Shown: positions 35,421 to 49,542, counted from the first letter of the stretch. The stretch: 64,000 bases of DNA from Nissolia schottii (GCA_003254905.1 QANU01063326.1:62001-126000); one strand, 5' to 3'. Made by a program: numbers and translations. The notes: generated from the sequence alone by a model not told the origin.

Positions 35421-36230
35421 GTATTTGTTGACTCCGACTCTACCTCTTTAATTGTTGCTTGCTAGCATGACTTGAAACAAAGAAGAAGCTTTTTTTTATT
35501 TGTCATGTACCCTTTGATTAACTTGAGCTTTTTCGTTGCAATTCACAGTTTACCTGTCGGAATAGTTAGGTAGTGATCTGACCACATGCTATTTTTGTGA
35601 ATGATGTTGTCGCCTTGTCAAAAGGGGAAGGGGAAGTAGGTTGAAGAGATCTGGAGGGTGGGTAACTTTTTTTCCTTTTTTTTTTTTTTCCCCTTTTCTG
35701 GAATGAGCCTTTGTTTGGTGCTGAGAAAATGTTAATGGAGAACAATGATAACTGAAAAATGCGCTGCATTATTTGGAATTCGAGAGGGCCGGTGATTATT
35801 TAGTCAAGTCAACTTCTATTATCCTCTGCGTTTTTCTGGTGTCAGATAATGTGGTGTAGATTAGAGGAGATGACCATATATTTTAGTCAAAGCAAATGTC
35901 TTCAACTATTGCTTTACTTGTGCAAATTTAGGTACTTGATTCACTTTTTGTGAATGATAACCGATTCAATCTCATTCGTTCTTTTCGACCATGAATTTGG
36001 GCAAGATGGCAGGTTTAAGTCCGTTGTTTGTACTTCAATATGAGGCTGACTTGGTTTTCAGCACCTGAAAATTGACCAAAATTTGGTGTGATTTCTTCCT
36101 CCACAATACAACAAACTAAATGGTGACATGAAGCCCATTTATATACAAATTTATATTATGAGTTGATCATTAGTGCTCTGTATAAAAATCATTCGGAAAT
36201 GATTTTGTGAAGTTCTGTTATTGATATCAG
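35421..36230 (+). other. Likely 5'-leader intron of the U-box gene
   Basis: CTTCTTCAG|GTATTTG at 35420/35421 reads as a donor and TTGATATCAG|GTGTAGG at 36230/36231 as an acceptor. The next ATG in a long frame is at 36386. No coding capacity lies between. The intron is inferred from splice consensus only. Confidence 0.5.
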
Positions 36231-36385
36231 GTGTAGGAATTTGAAGTTGAATTGAGAAGGGTATGGACACATTCCTCAATCAGAAGTTGTGGGAAACTTC
36301 TGCAACCTTTGCACCAATAATTGTTGGAGTTGCTGTTTAATGGGAAAAGAAGGGACTTCATTCCTTAATCTAACTGTGTCAAAAG

Positions 36386-39300
36386 ATGATGGTTCTAGAT
36401 GTATTGTCTTCTGGTCCTACTACAGAAGCCATTTCACAAATTATAGATACCATTGCTGAGTTCCTAATTTATGCTGGTGATGTCCTTGTGAAGAAGGATA
36501 GTTTTAAGGAACTTGCAGCTTACTTAGAAAGGATCGCACCGATCTTAAAAGAATTGAGGAATGAAAAAGTCAGTGATTATGAGGCATTCAACCAGACCAT
36601 TGAGATTCTAAATCGTGAAGTTAGAGATGCAAAGCAACTGGCTGAAGAATGCACCAAGAAGAGCAAGGTATATCTCCTAATGAACTGCAGATCCATTGCT
36701 AAGCGTTTGCAAAACAACTCAAGTGAGATCAGCAAGGCGATTGATATTCTTCCTTTGGCCATGAGAGGTCTTTCCAACAGAATACTTGAAGAAATTAGAA
36801 AGCTGTGTGAGAATATGCAAGCAGCTGAGTTTAAGGAAGCCATAGCAGAAGAAGAGATTTTAAAGAAAATTGAGTCAGGGTTACAGGAAAAGAATGTTGA
36901 TCGCACCTACGCAAATAATTTGCTGGTTCTCATTGCAGAGGCTGTTGGGATCACAAATGAGAAGTCAACATTGAAGAAGGAACTTGAGGAGTTCAAGAGT
37001 GAAATTGAAAATGCCAGGCTAAGGAAAGACCTGGCTGAAGCCATACAAATGGATCAGATCATTGCTTTGTTGGATAGGTCTGATGCAGCCTCATCTCCTG
37101 GGGAAAAGGAACTCAAGTACTTTGCCAAACGCAAATCTTTGGGTAGTCAACCATTGGAACCTTTACAATCCTTTTATTGCCCCATCACCCGGGATGTCAT
37201 GGTTGACCCAGTAGAAACTTCATCAGGGCAAACATTTGAGAGAAGTGCAATAGAGAAGTGGATTGCAGAAGGTAACAAATTTTGTCCTATGACCTTTATT
37301 CCCTTAGACACATCAATTATGAGACCTAACAAAACCTTGAAGCAATCAATAGAAGAATGGAAGGATAGAAATACGATGATTACAATTGCTTCAGTGAGAG
37401 AAAAAATCCAATCAGGAGATCATGAGGAAGTACTGAATTGTCTGCAAACTCTTCAAGAGTTGTGTGAACAAAAGGACCAGCACAGGGAATGGGTGATACT
37501 GGAGAATTACATACCAGTTCTAATCAGAATTCTTGATACTAGAAACCGTGATGTAAGAAATAATGCCCTTGTCATCCTTTTGATGCTGGCAAAGGATAGA
37601 GAAGATGCTAAGGTACTTAATGAACAACCTTTGACTCATCTTTGAATTTTTATTTTTTATTTTTATAATGCTTTCAGATCAATTTTAATAGAATGTTATA
37701 GCTGCTTGGCTACAATCAAAATTTAGCTTTCTAAAGATATACTGAACAATAACGGCTGCAATTCAGATAAATTAATGTTATTCTAGTCATCAGGGTTAAA
37801 AGTAATTCAAACTAAATAAAATGAACCTATAACCAACGTGACCTGGTAAACATAATATGTAAGAAAAAGGTGAATCATGCAATAATTAGCCTTCAACTAA
37901 AACTATAGACATCTACAGACAGGGGAGGGCCAATACAGAATTTCATTAAATAACACAGATACCTCACTGAAAAAATTGTTTAGAATACATCTTTTCTGCT
38001 AAAAGAAATGTCATTGATTTAACACTTTTGGTATAGATGGAGTTTTGAGCAATAGAATTGGTTCAGTTAATGTGTTTCCCCTTGGCTCCAAAATGAATCC
38101 TCAAAACAGATTGGTTAGGGTCTTTACAGTGACATAGAAATTAGAAAACACTACTTAGTTATAATGGGTTATAGAGATCCCCAACACACTTTAATTAGAA
38201 TTTCTCTTCTTTGAAGTGAATGATGGTCATATATTCTACACCCCTTACTCTATCTTATTCACTATGTAACGAAACTTTCAAATACCCTGGTTAAATGTTG
38301 CATTTCTTTTTTTAAAAAAAAACCTAGAACTAGTGCAATTTCGTAGATATCTTCCCCTAACCCCAAAGGTTTTACAGGAAAGAATTGCGAACGTTGATAA
38401 GGCGATTGAGTCTATTGTGCATTCTCTTGGTCGTCGTTTGGGGGAAAGGAAGTTGGCAGTGGCATTACTTCTGGAACTATCCAAATATGAGTTGTTAAAA
38501 GAGCACATTGGAAAAGTTCAAGGTTGCATACTACTATTGGTGACTATGTCTAGTAATGATGACAGTCAATCTGCCAGAGACGCAACAGAGCTGCTGGAGA
38601 AACTTTCACACTCTGATCAGAATGTTATACAGATGGCAAAGGCAAATTATTTCAAGCACTTATTGCAGCGTCTCTCCACAGGTTTATTCTTTAACCTACA
38701 ATTTTGAGTCGATGTATCAGTATCCAGTTGCAGCTTCTTTATTCTATAATTATTGATACACTATCATCTATTGAATTTGACGGCACAAACTAATTTCTTA
38801 TGAATTTCATCATCTTATACCAAAGTCTGGAGTATTAAAATTAATGTCTAAGAGAAGCCTGCTTAATCACGTGTAGAGTTTATGTAATTCTTTAAAAACT
38901 AAATCTCAAAGTTTAAATTTTGAAGTAAGAGACCTGATGTTTGACTCCAAGAATTTTTAAAGCTTCAATTAACTGTTTAAATAATGTGTTTGAGGAACTG
39001 CATAAATTTCATTTACTTTCAGACAATATAATTATCTGAATGCTGGCTACCAAAAAACCGGTGTTGATGTGAGGAACAATCCTTCACCATAATCTATTTT
39101 CCTCTATATGCAGGACCTGACGATGTGAAGATGAATATGGTCAGAACTTTAGCAGAAATGGAGATAACTGACCATAATAAGGAGTTGTTGTTTGACAGTG
39201 GTATACTTGGTCCTCTTCTTCACTTGGTCTCACATAATGATGTTCAGGTGAAAATAGTGGCCCTTAAAGCTCTTCAGAATCTGTCCAGTTTAAAGAAAAA

Positions 39301-41279
39301 TGGACTGGAAATGATTCGACAAGGTGCAACACGGCCATTACTTGACATTCTTTTTCAGCACAGCATTCCATCCTCAGGTTTGTGGGAACATGTAGCACCG
39401 ATACTTATGCAGCTTGCTACATCAACAATCTCTCAAGATGCTGAGATACCAGTTCAATTACTAGAACATGATGAGCATGTTTTTAATCTTTTCTCTCTAA
39501 CTAGCTACTCGGTGCCTGATGTGAGGCAATACATTATCCAGACTTTTTATGCCTTGTGTCAGTCGCCTTCGGCTTCATATATTAGGACCAAGCTAAGAGA
39601 GGTATGCTTCTAACTGAAGCTAAATGTACTTCCCACAGATAGAAATGCTTTTGACCTGCAAAAGTTAGGCATCACCAAATAAGTTCTGGTGAATTCAGCT
39701 TGCTGTATAACGTGCTACAGACAAAAGCTTATTACAAACATCTTGCATTTACCAAAAAAATAAAAAGACTTGATTTATCTTCTAGCCATATCTACCCATC
39801 TTTCCAGTCAATTGCAACTCATGCACAGTTAAAGACTGGTAATGAGTGACACTGTAAGTTCAATAGATATCCGGTATCCAGGTGTGACTTTCTGCTAAAT
39901 AAAGACAACCTGTATACCCTACCCATATGAATAATATATATGCTAGAAAGCATCATGGAAGCAATTGATTTTCAGGATCGTTGTTTGTAGTTTCAAGCAC
40001 TATGCAAATATTCATAAATTTGACTCGCCATCAAACTTGTGGTTCATAGTTCCTTCATTCCCGGAATCATCATCATTTAATATTAATATGCTATGACTGG
40101 TGTCTCATAACTGACTGTTACTTATGGCTTGCAACTCTTCTGAAACCTGCCTTCCTTGTGTTCTGTCACTCAATCGTTTGTCAAGTTGTCCTTACCATAA
40201 CATAATTTTTAAATGCTTTTATCAGATTTTGTTGAGTATCAATATGATATGGCTAACTTAGTCCATGTATGTATGTACAGTGCCCAGCTCTTCATGTATT
40301 GGCTAAGTTGTTTGAGAATGAAAACCTAAATCTACGAGCAAGTGCTGTAAAGCTGTTTTCTTGTCTGCTAGAAGGTTCCGACGAAGCCGTCATACTGGAG
40401 AATGTGAATCAGAAATGGATTGAGAATTTACTCAGAATCCTGAAATCTTCATCTGATGAAGAGGAGATTGTTTCTGCTATGGGAATAATAAGCGATCTGC
40501 CAGAAATTCACCAAATCACTCAGTGGCTTTTGGATGCTGGCGCACTGCCGGTCATTTATAATCATATCCAAGAAGGGAAGGACAAAGATCTTCAAAAGAG
40601 TAAGTTGGTGGAGAATTCTGTGGGTGCCTTACGTCGTTTTACAGTTCCAACAAACATGGAATGGCAAAAGAGAGCAGCCGAAACTGGGATTATAACTGTT
40701 CTAGTACAGTTGCTGGAAAGTGGAACCGCATTAACGAAACAGCATGCAGCATTGTCTCTTACCCAATTTTCCAAAAGTTCAAATGGGCTGAGCAGGCCAT
40801 TGCCGAAGCGCAAGGGATTTTTGTGCTTCTCAGCCGCAGCAGCAGAAAGCGGATGCTTAGTTCATGGGGGACTATGCAGTGTCAAATCATCATTTTGCCT
40901 TTTGGACGCTGATGCAGTGGGACCACTAGCCAAGATTCTTGGGGAATCTGATCCTGGAGCATGTGAGGCTTCTTTAGATGCTCTATTAACTTTAATTGAA
41001 GGTGAAAAACTACAGTGTGGTAGTAAAGTTCTTGCAGAGGCAAATGCAATACCACTAATAATAAGATTTCTTGGTTCTGCTTCTCCTGGATTGCAGGAAA
41101 AGTCCCTGCGTTCTTTGGAAAGGATTTTTCGGCTAGTTGAGTACAAACAGATGTATGGACCCTCAGCTCAAATGCCTCTAGTTGACTTAACTCAGCGTGG
41201 TAACGGTAGTTTGAAATCCCTGGCAGCTACAATATTGGGGCACTTGAATGTGCTTCAGGATCTATCTTCATATTTCTAA
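36386..41279 (+). CDS. U-box/ARM-repeat E3 ubiquitin ligase (PUB43/PUB44-like)
   Basis: Four coding exons: 36386-37612, 38378-38681, 39114-39601 and 40281-41279, all with GT-AG introns in matching phases (0, 1, 0); 1005 aa. The N-terminal ~250 residues are helical (UND-like region, with a coiled segment STLKKELEEFKSEIENARLR). The U-box spans about 261-333, starting around FYCPITRDVMVDPV and including SGQTFERSAIEKWI and FCPMTFIPLDTSIMRPNKTL. Armadillo-type repeats follow to the C-terminus (for example VPVLIRILDTRNRDVRNNAL-like and AIPLIIRFLGSASPGLQEKS). U-box proteins transfer ubiquitin from E2 to substrates; the PUB44/SAUL1 branch acts at the plasma membrane in senescence and immune control in Arabidopsis. 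This protein is longer than the ~810-aa Arabidopsis PUB43/44 but matches the ~1000-residue '44-like' form. Start is the first ATG of the frame (a second Met follows). Confidence 0.9.
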
Positions 41280-43094
41280 AGAAGGAAAAAAAAATGTTGA
41301 TTCAAATTCATGTACTGAGGAGCTAAGTTAGCAAACCATAAGGTATAACCTTCCTTGATACTTTAACTGTGCATGACATCAATGGTTGCAAAACTACAAG
41401 CTTGGACTGGATATGGGATTGCATTTCGCATAGAAAATTGCTTCAATTTCATCTTGTGCAATAGCATGATGTGGTTCCTCCAGCCAGAAGAACTTCACTT
41501 GATGTTCCTCACTCTTGCACTCTATGTGAACATGGTTTGCAGCATTTCACTATGCTATTTCTCATGGAGAATTACATTATTCTGGTACCAACAGTGTCTT
41601 CATCCAATTTGGCGGTTGGTATATTAGAATTCCACCAATGGACATGAAAGAATTTTTTTGGGGGGCTTATATTAAGTGCCTCAAATTGCTTGTACATTTG
41701 AGGATTGATTGGCTTGTATTATTAATTGTGTAAAATATGTATTAAAAATCATCCCTCTCTCAGAACAGTTGTATTCTTTGTTATTAGAATAACTCATTGT
41801 GATTCATCTTATATTGTGAAAAGGATCCCAAAATTTGACACAGCTTGAAACTCAAACCCCACCCTTCACCCCTTTTCATGCATTCAGCATAAGGAATGTT
41901 TTACTATAGCATCTGCAAGAATTTTAAAATTCTTTTTTTCGAAAAGTAAAAGAAGAAAAAGAAAAAAAAAAAAGGTTTGAGTATAAATTTTAAGATTTTA
42001 GCTATGTTTGGATTTTAAAAAATTATTTATTGGTTCTTTAAAGATGGAATAGACTAATTAATATACTCTGGTCTCTTTTTTTTTTTTTCACTGATAAGAG
42101 CTGCTATATTTTTTTGGAAGGCTTAAAAGCTGCTATCATAAGTAGTAATGAATGTTGACACTTTTGTGTGGGGAGATTCAAAGACATTTTTTATGAATTG
42201 TCCATTTCATTATAAAAGATACAGCTATATTCATAATATTGTAGTTCAACCAAAATTATGTCAATCATTAAGTGCAGTTTTTTCAATTATATAATAAAAA
42301 AATAGAAGTAGTTAGTTTTTAGAAATTGTAGTTCCCTAGTTGTTAAATTGCCTCTTTCAGTAAAAAAAAATGTCTACCAAAAAAAATCATATGGAAGAAT
42401 GTCTGAAAAACGGAAGTTTGTTCCATCTCTTTACGAGGTGTTAAAGGACTTGAATAATGTCAACTTCATAAATGAAAGAACGTGACTTTCATTTTGGTTT
42501 TGTACCACCACAGTAACCACAGCTTGCAAAAGAAGATTGAAAAAACAACGAGGAACTCTTCCACAGCATGGCAAGGCCTAGAAAGTCATAGCAGCAAAGA
42601 CTACACAATTCAACTCAACTTGCCATTTCTACCCATCCCACACTTGATGCCATTGTCAAACTCAAAGGCCCTTAGTCTACCTACATGTATAAGAATACGA
42701 CTGTTGCAGACATAATATCATTCAATGACCATTGAAATTTCATTCAATGATAGATAATAGATGAATATGCATGGTGTCTCATGCAATATAAGTATAAATA
42801 ACACTATTTCCCCAAAAAAATATTACTTGTACTTGATAATGAGACACGATATGAGTACAAATAACACTACTCTATCGTCATAAGTCCTAAAAAATAATTT
42901 AAGCTTTAATTCAACAAGTAGTAGGGGAAAAAAAAGGGAGCAACATAACAACATTTCTAAGTTAGAGTTACTATAATGATCATTTAACAGCAACAAATTT
43001 CCTTCTATGAATGAATGAAGCTGTTAACATTCCTAAAGGCTAACGTTATCAAAGAATTTGGTTTGATATTAGAATGAGCTGAGAATTCGTCACT
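41280..43094. other. 3' flank of the U-box gene and intergenic DNA
   Basis: The first few hundred bases are probably 3' untranslated sequence. The rest is AT-rich with no recognised gene. Short ORFs at 41373 and 42482 lack family features. Confidence 0.5.
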
Positions 43095-44279
<1,185 letters not shown>

Positions 44280-45493
44280 GGGAATTTTCATTTTGGTGTT
44301 GAATTTCACTACTGAAAAATTAATAAACAAATAAAACAAGCTATTACAAACATGTCAATTATCTAACGATCCTGTAAACAGATTTGAAATAAAACACGTA
44401 TGCATTACTCATGTTAAATACACAAGAAAAACTAATGAAACTTTAAGCCAGAATAAAATAAAATAAAATAAAATAAAAAAATCTATTTTTTTTTCAGGAC
44501 GAATTAAACTAACCAATTAATTGAAAAATAATGAGAAGCTAGCTGTGGCAGTCGAAATTGAAAGCCAATGACTCATTAGGGCCTTGTTGAACAGACTAAA
44601 AACCTGAATTCACAATTGGATACATCACAAATCTTTCCCCCAACCACGGAAGGAAAATAGCCAAAACAAGTGAAAGCATGACTAAAAAACACTTAAAAAA
44701 AAACTTGCTAAATTCCAATTAAGCAAGCAACATATTTATCAAAAAACAAAGAAAAGTAAAAGGCGAACACACATAGATACACGACAAAGAGTGCATGGGA
44801 CAAAAAACATGAGTTTGGATTGGAGTGTGTACGTGAGAGAGAGGGAGTGAAAGAAAGAAAAGAAGGAGACAAGGTTGAAGGGTGTTAGCTTGGGAACAAA
44901 GCAAAAGCCTTTGTTGGTGCTTGAAATGGAATGGAATTTGTGACCGGTAGCTCCTCTGACTCTTGCTGTCTTTGAATGAATGAATGGCGGTCTTTCTGGA
45001 GGCTCCACTCAACAATCAACGTCGACAAAGCTGGTTGTTGTTGGATCAGGCGGGTACATGATGAGAATTTAGATTTATTTCTTTCTTCAAAGTGGCTCAG
45101 TCCAGTCCACAGCTTCCAATTTTTTCTTTTGGATTACAAATGGTTTGCATGGATTCCATACCTGTTTTTTCGTAAAGGTCCTGACATATCTATACTCTTT
45201 AGTATTTATATATTATTTAGTAAACTGATGCTAGCTCATGTTCGTGGTCAAAATTAAATTTATCTTCTTTTAGGATAGAAAAATGTTACGTGCAGATCGC
45301 AATTATGAATATCGAGAAACAACTTTTACAAAATCATGTATCATACCACAAAGACGGAAAATATGAGCATATTGACCCCGTGATTTGTGGAGAGATACTC
45401 TTGTTGTCTACATTTATATTGTATAAGAATGGATCATTTCATGTGAAAATTACATATAATAAAGTTATGTACACATCTCTATCATTGATTTTT

Positions 45494-45801
45494 GGATAAA
45501 TACCTTATTTGATCTCTAAATTTAACACTTATGCCTTAGTTAATACATTAACTTAAAAAAATGACAGGTTGGTCCCTAGACTTTGCAAATATTTAACCCG
45601 TTAGTTCTTATCTCATGTCTCAATATGAACTAGTTAAATTATTCATAAACTACTTAGGATTATACTATAAATGTTTAGGGGCTACTTAGTGCAACAAATC
45701 TAATGTGTGCAAAATCTAAAGACTAACCTATCACTTTTTTAAGTTGAGGGACTACCTAGAGTAAGGGTGTAAAGTTTAGAGATCAAATATGATATTAATC
45801 C
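45494..45801. mobile_element. Mutator-like (MULE) MITE with 9-bp target duplication
   Basis: The ~308-bp element has inverted ends of roughly 100 bp: left GGATAAATACCTTATTTGAT, reverse-complemented right GGATTAATATCATATTTGAT, then both share GATCTCTAAA, AACTTAAAAAA, TGA(C/T)AGGTT and (G/A)GTC(C/T)(C/T)TAGA blocks. Identical 9-bp duplications TTGATTTTT lie at 45485-45493 and 45802-45810, the length typical of Mutator-like elements. No coding capacity. Confidence 0.85.
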
Positions 45802-45904
45802 TTGATTTTTTTACCTTATGAACTTTTTACCTTTCCAATGTAACTTAATTAGTAGTGGAGATTTACACATGACAAGTTCCTCTCCCTACGTTGTACACAT
45901 AACA

Positions 45905-46260
45905 TTCCTTTTTATGATGAATGTTATGATAATACAAACGTGAACAACAAGAATCATCTTACTCACAAAAGCATGAGTCTTATCATAGGAGAGAAAGTGT
46001 AAGCATTATAAGACTCATGCTTTTATGAAAGAGTTGACACTTATTATCTATATTTATTTATATATGTTGTAGACATATCATTTTTTAATAGATGAATGAT
46101 ATGTGTACAATATAAACGTGAATAATAAAAGTCAATCCTCTTACAAAAATATGAGTTCTACAATGAAGAGATAAAACGTGAGCATGGTGAAACTCATATT
46201 TTTATGAGAAAATTAACTCTTATTATTTATATTTATATTATACACGTCACATTCATTTTT
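45905..46260. repeat. Two direct copies of a hairpin-forming repeat
   Basis: Copy 1 contains a perfect 16-bp inverted repeat, AAAAGCATGAGTCTTA at 45967-45982 and TAAGACTCATGCTTTT at 46009-46024. Copy 2 (about 46085-46260) keeps the layout in diverged form, AAAAATATGAGTT and AACTCATATTTTT. Shared flanks are AAACGTGAA(C/T)AA(C/T)A before each hairpin and CTTATTAT(C/T)TATATTTA after it. Confidence 0.8.
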
Positions 46261-47074
46261 GGGCTAAGTTATGTAATGTTAAATTAAGTATATACTTATT
46301 GAGTAACTGTGCCAACTACCTTTTGTAACACTGATTCCAATTTAACGAAGAGGAATCACACCATGTCAACTTAATTTAAATATTGTTGTTATCAAATGGA
46401 GTTCGCATAAAGACATAACTCCTTAACGAATGAATTTATACATTCAAATACTACGTTCGTGAATAATTGTCTATCTTTTTATTTTGATATTTTTATAAAT
46501 AATTATCTATTTTTTAAATTTAGACAACATTAATTACTTTTTTTTCTTAATATAATCTTATTTAATGAGGGTAATGGAAGAGTGATAGAGTAATAGATAA
46601 AGAAATTAATATGAGTAATTTTGTATAGTACTATTAAATTTTCTCAATTTTGAGACATTTCAATCATTTTTTTAATATTCATGCAAATTGAAAAGTGAAC
46701 AATTACATGAGAACAGATGAAGTAATTGAGTTTTACTTCTCAAACATCTATTAGTACTGTTTAATAGGATGCATTTTTACTTTTTGATCTCTAATATCGA
46801 TAACATAGTTTTTGACCATTTTTTAACTTTTCAAAAGTCAAATGACACATTTTTATGGTAATATAGCTTATTATTTATTAAAATGTTAATTTTAAATTTT
46901 TTGACAAATTGAAATATCTAATTTCTCAAAAAGTACTTTTTAAAATACTTAAAAATTTTTTTATTGTGTTTTTAAATACAAAATAATTTATTTATAAATT
47001 GCTTTTAAAAAATTTCTTTTGTGATAAACTACTTTTAACTTGTGTACTCAAATGGACCCTACAACAAAATACAT

Positions 47075-48575
47075 CCTTAAGTATGAAGTCTAAGTACATT
47101 TAATATTTATATTTATTTGATAATTAGTAATGATTGGTTCACTAAAATGTAAAACATAAACTCTTAATAAGTTGGTGAGTTGGTGAAGTATTGTAATTAA
47201 TGTTAGTGCCTAAGTCATGCAATATTAAATTAGGTGTACTTATCAAATAACACATCCTTAATAGGCCAGTGAACCTTGTGACGTCAATCCATTAATGTTT
47301 GTGCCGAAATCCAGGTACATTTAATATTTATATTTATTTGATGATTAGTAACAATCCGGTTAACTAAGATGTAAAACATAGACTCTTAATAAGTTGATAA
47401 CCTAATGACGTGTTATAATTAATGCTAGTACCTAAGGCTATGTTTGGGAGAGTGGCATGGAAAGGTAACGTCACTTTTACAAAACTTGTGTTTAACTTGT
47501 GTTTGGGAGTTACTAAATGAGAAGGAATGGAAGGGCTAGGGAGGGATGGTCATTGAAACCCCTCCCTTCCATCATCAAGGGAGGGACAGTAAAAAATTCT
47601 CTCTAATAATTTAGTTAAATTACTCTTTTGCCTTCTTCCATTACCGTATAGCCTATGTCTACTGTCAAGTGCAACCTCTTCGTCTTCATCCTTTCCCTGC
47701 CGCGAAGCTTCACTAACCCATTTTCTCAAAAATTCACCTAGAAAGTGAAAAAATAATGCAGAATCACATGTTGAACAAGCAGCAGCAATAACAACAACAA
47801 GCTTTGATGTAACAAGCTCTTCCTTTTCAACCTCTTCCTCTTCAACCTTATTTCTGTGTTTTTTTATAATTGTTTATGGGGTGTGAAATTTTCATGTGTG
47901 TTGGGCGTCAAGTTTGGTTTATGGGGAAAATAAGGAAAATGAGAGAAATTGATATGTGGGGCATGAGGTTTTTGGTGTATTTTTTTTTTCTTTTGTTGAT
48001 ATGGTGGGTTTTTTTATTCTACAAAAAAATTGAGGAAGCTGATGAGAAAACATAGAGGTGAGTGTGAGTTGATACTTTATTTTTGTCCTTCTTTCTTGGC
48101 AACGACAATAGGATAAAATTGGAATGTAAAATGTATGCAACATTCCTTTCCATTCAACAACCAAACAAAAGAACTTTCTTCACTTTTCTCGTAAAACTCC
48201 CAGGTTCCACTCCACCATTTCATTCTTTTCTTTTCCATTTTTTTTCATTAATGGTCATTCGTTTTCCTTCTCTTTCAAACTTCCAAACATAGCCTAAGTT
48301 ATGTAATGTTAAATTGAGTGTACTCATCGAATAACACATTCTTAATAGCTCAGTGAACCTTGTGACATTAAGCAATTGGTCAATCAATTTACGCTTGTGA
48401 CAAAATTTAGGTACATTTAATATATTTATGTTTATTTGACAATTAGTAATGATCCGGTCCACTAAAATGTAAAACATAGACTCTTAATAAATTAGTGATC
48501 CGTTGACATATTGTAATTAATGTTGGTGCCTAAGTTACACAATGTCAAATTAAGTGTAATTACCGAATAACACAT
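47075..48575. repeat. About 2.5 copies of a ~0.22-0.24 kb tandem repeat
   Basis: The unit boundary CCTAAG/CCTAA recurs at 47209, 47431 and 48529. Each unit carries GGTACATTTAATAT, a TTTATTTGA(T/C)(A/G)ATTAGTAA block, AAAATGTAAAACATAGACTC and TAATTAATGTT(A/G)GTGCC variants. Unit lengths are about 222 bp and, after subtracting the 862-bp insertion, about 236 bp. Confidence 0.85.
47436..48294. mobile_element. PIF/Harbinger-type non-autonomous element inside the tandem repeat
   Basis: Terminal inverted repeats are GGCTATGTTTGGGAG and, reverse-complemented on the right, GGCTATGTTTGGAAG. The flanking TAA trinucleotide is duplicated (47433-47435 and 48295-48297), as expected for PIF/Harbinger. The element is ~859 bp. 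Removing it and one TAA restores the sequence of the neighbouring repeat units (CCTAAGTTATG against CCTAAGTCATG and CCTAAGTTACA). No transposase is evident; the 61- to 81-aa ORFs inside look non-coding. Confidence 0.85.
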
Positions 48576-49209
48576 AATGTATAATTTTTAAGTCCACCTA
48601 CAATTAGGGAGTAGTGTTTAAATCCATACAAAAACTAATTATTTTATACTAATTTTATTCTTAGTGGAGAGAGATTTGATAGAGAGAGACTTAACTGAGA
48701 GAATAATATATAACGGACAACTTAGTAATTTCAACTTTTGTATAATTGGGATCATGAAAAATTCTTACCTGCACTAAGAGCAAATCCACCACTAATTTTT
48801 TGTCACGTTAGCAGCGTGGGCCCTACAACTTTCGATCACTTTGAAATGGACGTGCATAACTCCCTCACCCCCACACATAAAACTTCCTCACCCTTTTTCT
48901 CTTGGTGCATAATGTTTCTCTCTTCTTTCTTCCTTCACATCTCTGATTTTTTCACTTGGTTTTACATCACCCAGGAATTTCTTACAAAAATTGCAATCCC
49001 ATCAATAGCCTTTGTCTATGTGAAACAAAATTAAAAGGATCTTTCTAAAACCATTTTTTTTTCTTTCAATGTGGGGTGATTCTTTGATGCAGATAAATTA
49101 GAAGAAAAAGAAAAGTCGATGTTCACGGTTTCATAGCAAAATAGTTTTAAGACAAGAAGCGTAGAAAAGAAACAAAATCAGAGGAACAAAAAATCATAAA
49201 ATTAGAGCA

Positions 49210-49480
49210 ATGTTCAAGGTTTCCCCCTTTGTTGTTTGCTTCATCTTCCTATTCCCGCTCTTCTACCTCGCAATCCGGTCCTTCCCTACCGTCGTGGCCA
49301 CAGCAGCCTCCTCTGCTTTGCCGAATCCCCTGACTACCGCAACGGCGCTGGCTGCCCCCCACCCCTACAAACCCCTTCCTAGTTCACATCGCCATGTCAC
49401 TCGACTCCGGCTACCTTCGCGGCTCCATCACCGTCGTCCACTCCGTCCTCTGCCACTCAATCATCGTGTTATTACAGTAA
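49210..49480 (+). pseudogene. GATL-type glycosyltransferase pseudogene (5' fragment)
   Basis: The first frame gives a hydrophobic signal-anchor start (MFKVSPFVVCFIFLFPLFYL, then AIRSFP). After a frameshift another frame reads FAESPDYRNGAGCP, and after a further shift the first conserved catalytic-region block VHIAMSLDSGYLRGSITVVH appears. These are the successive N-terminal blocks of plant galacturonosyltransferase-like (GATL, family GT8) proteins, which act in the Golgi on cell-wall polysaccharides. The similarity stops at about 49470, so roughly four fifths of the enzyme, including the metal-binding DxD region, is missing. Two frame changes plus truncation make it non-functional. Confidence 0.75.
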
Positions 49481-49542
49481 AAAAGAAATCACCTTTGCTT
49501 TCCGATGGAAGCTGGAAAGAACTATCTTCTTTGTTATGTTAG

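Larger units (their letters stand above)
29940..36230. other. Intergenic repeat-rich tract and leader region of the U-box gene
   Basis: No protein gene recognised until 36386. It contains a common plant dispersed repeat near 30.14-30.33 kb (ACTTAAATATGTTTTTGG leader), a hAT-like element (30684-31267), a SINE (32055-32242) and further pieces with the (A)ATAAAGG(G)GATAT leader (about 31565 and 32318). From about 35.3 kb the sequence is probably 5' leader and leader intron of the U-box gene. ORFs at 32826, 33609 and 35126 show no family features. Confidence 0.5.
44280..49209. other. Intergenic repeat cluster
   Basis: No intact gene. The region holds a MULE-type MITE (45494-45801), two related hairpin units (about 45905-46260), a tandem repeat with a Harbinger-type insertion (47075-48575) and AT-rich filler. 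The overlapping ORFs at 44719-45015 (-) have no family features and may be leader sequence of the former Ca2+-ATPase gene. Confidence 0.55.

Noticed and set aside
44719..45015. Overlapping 89- and 98-aa minus-strand ORFs upstream of the Ca2+-ATPase pseudogene
   Set aside because: No match to the pump family or any other; may be former leader sequence.
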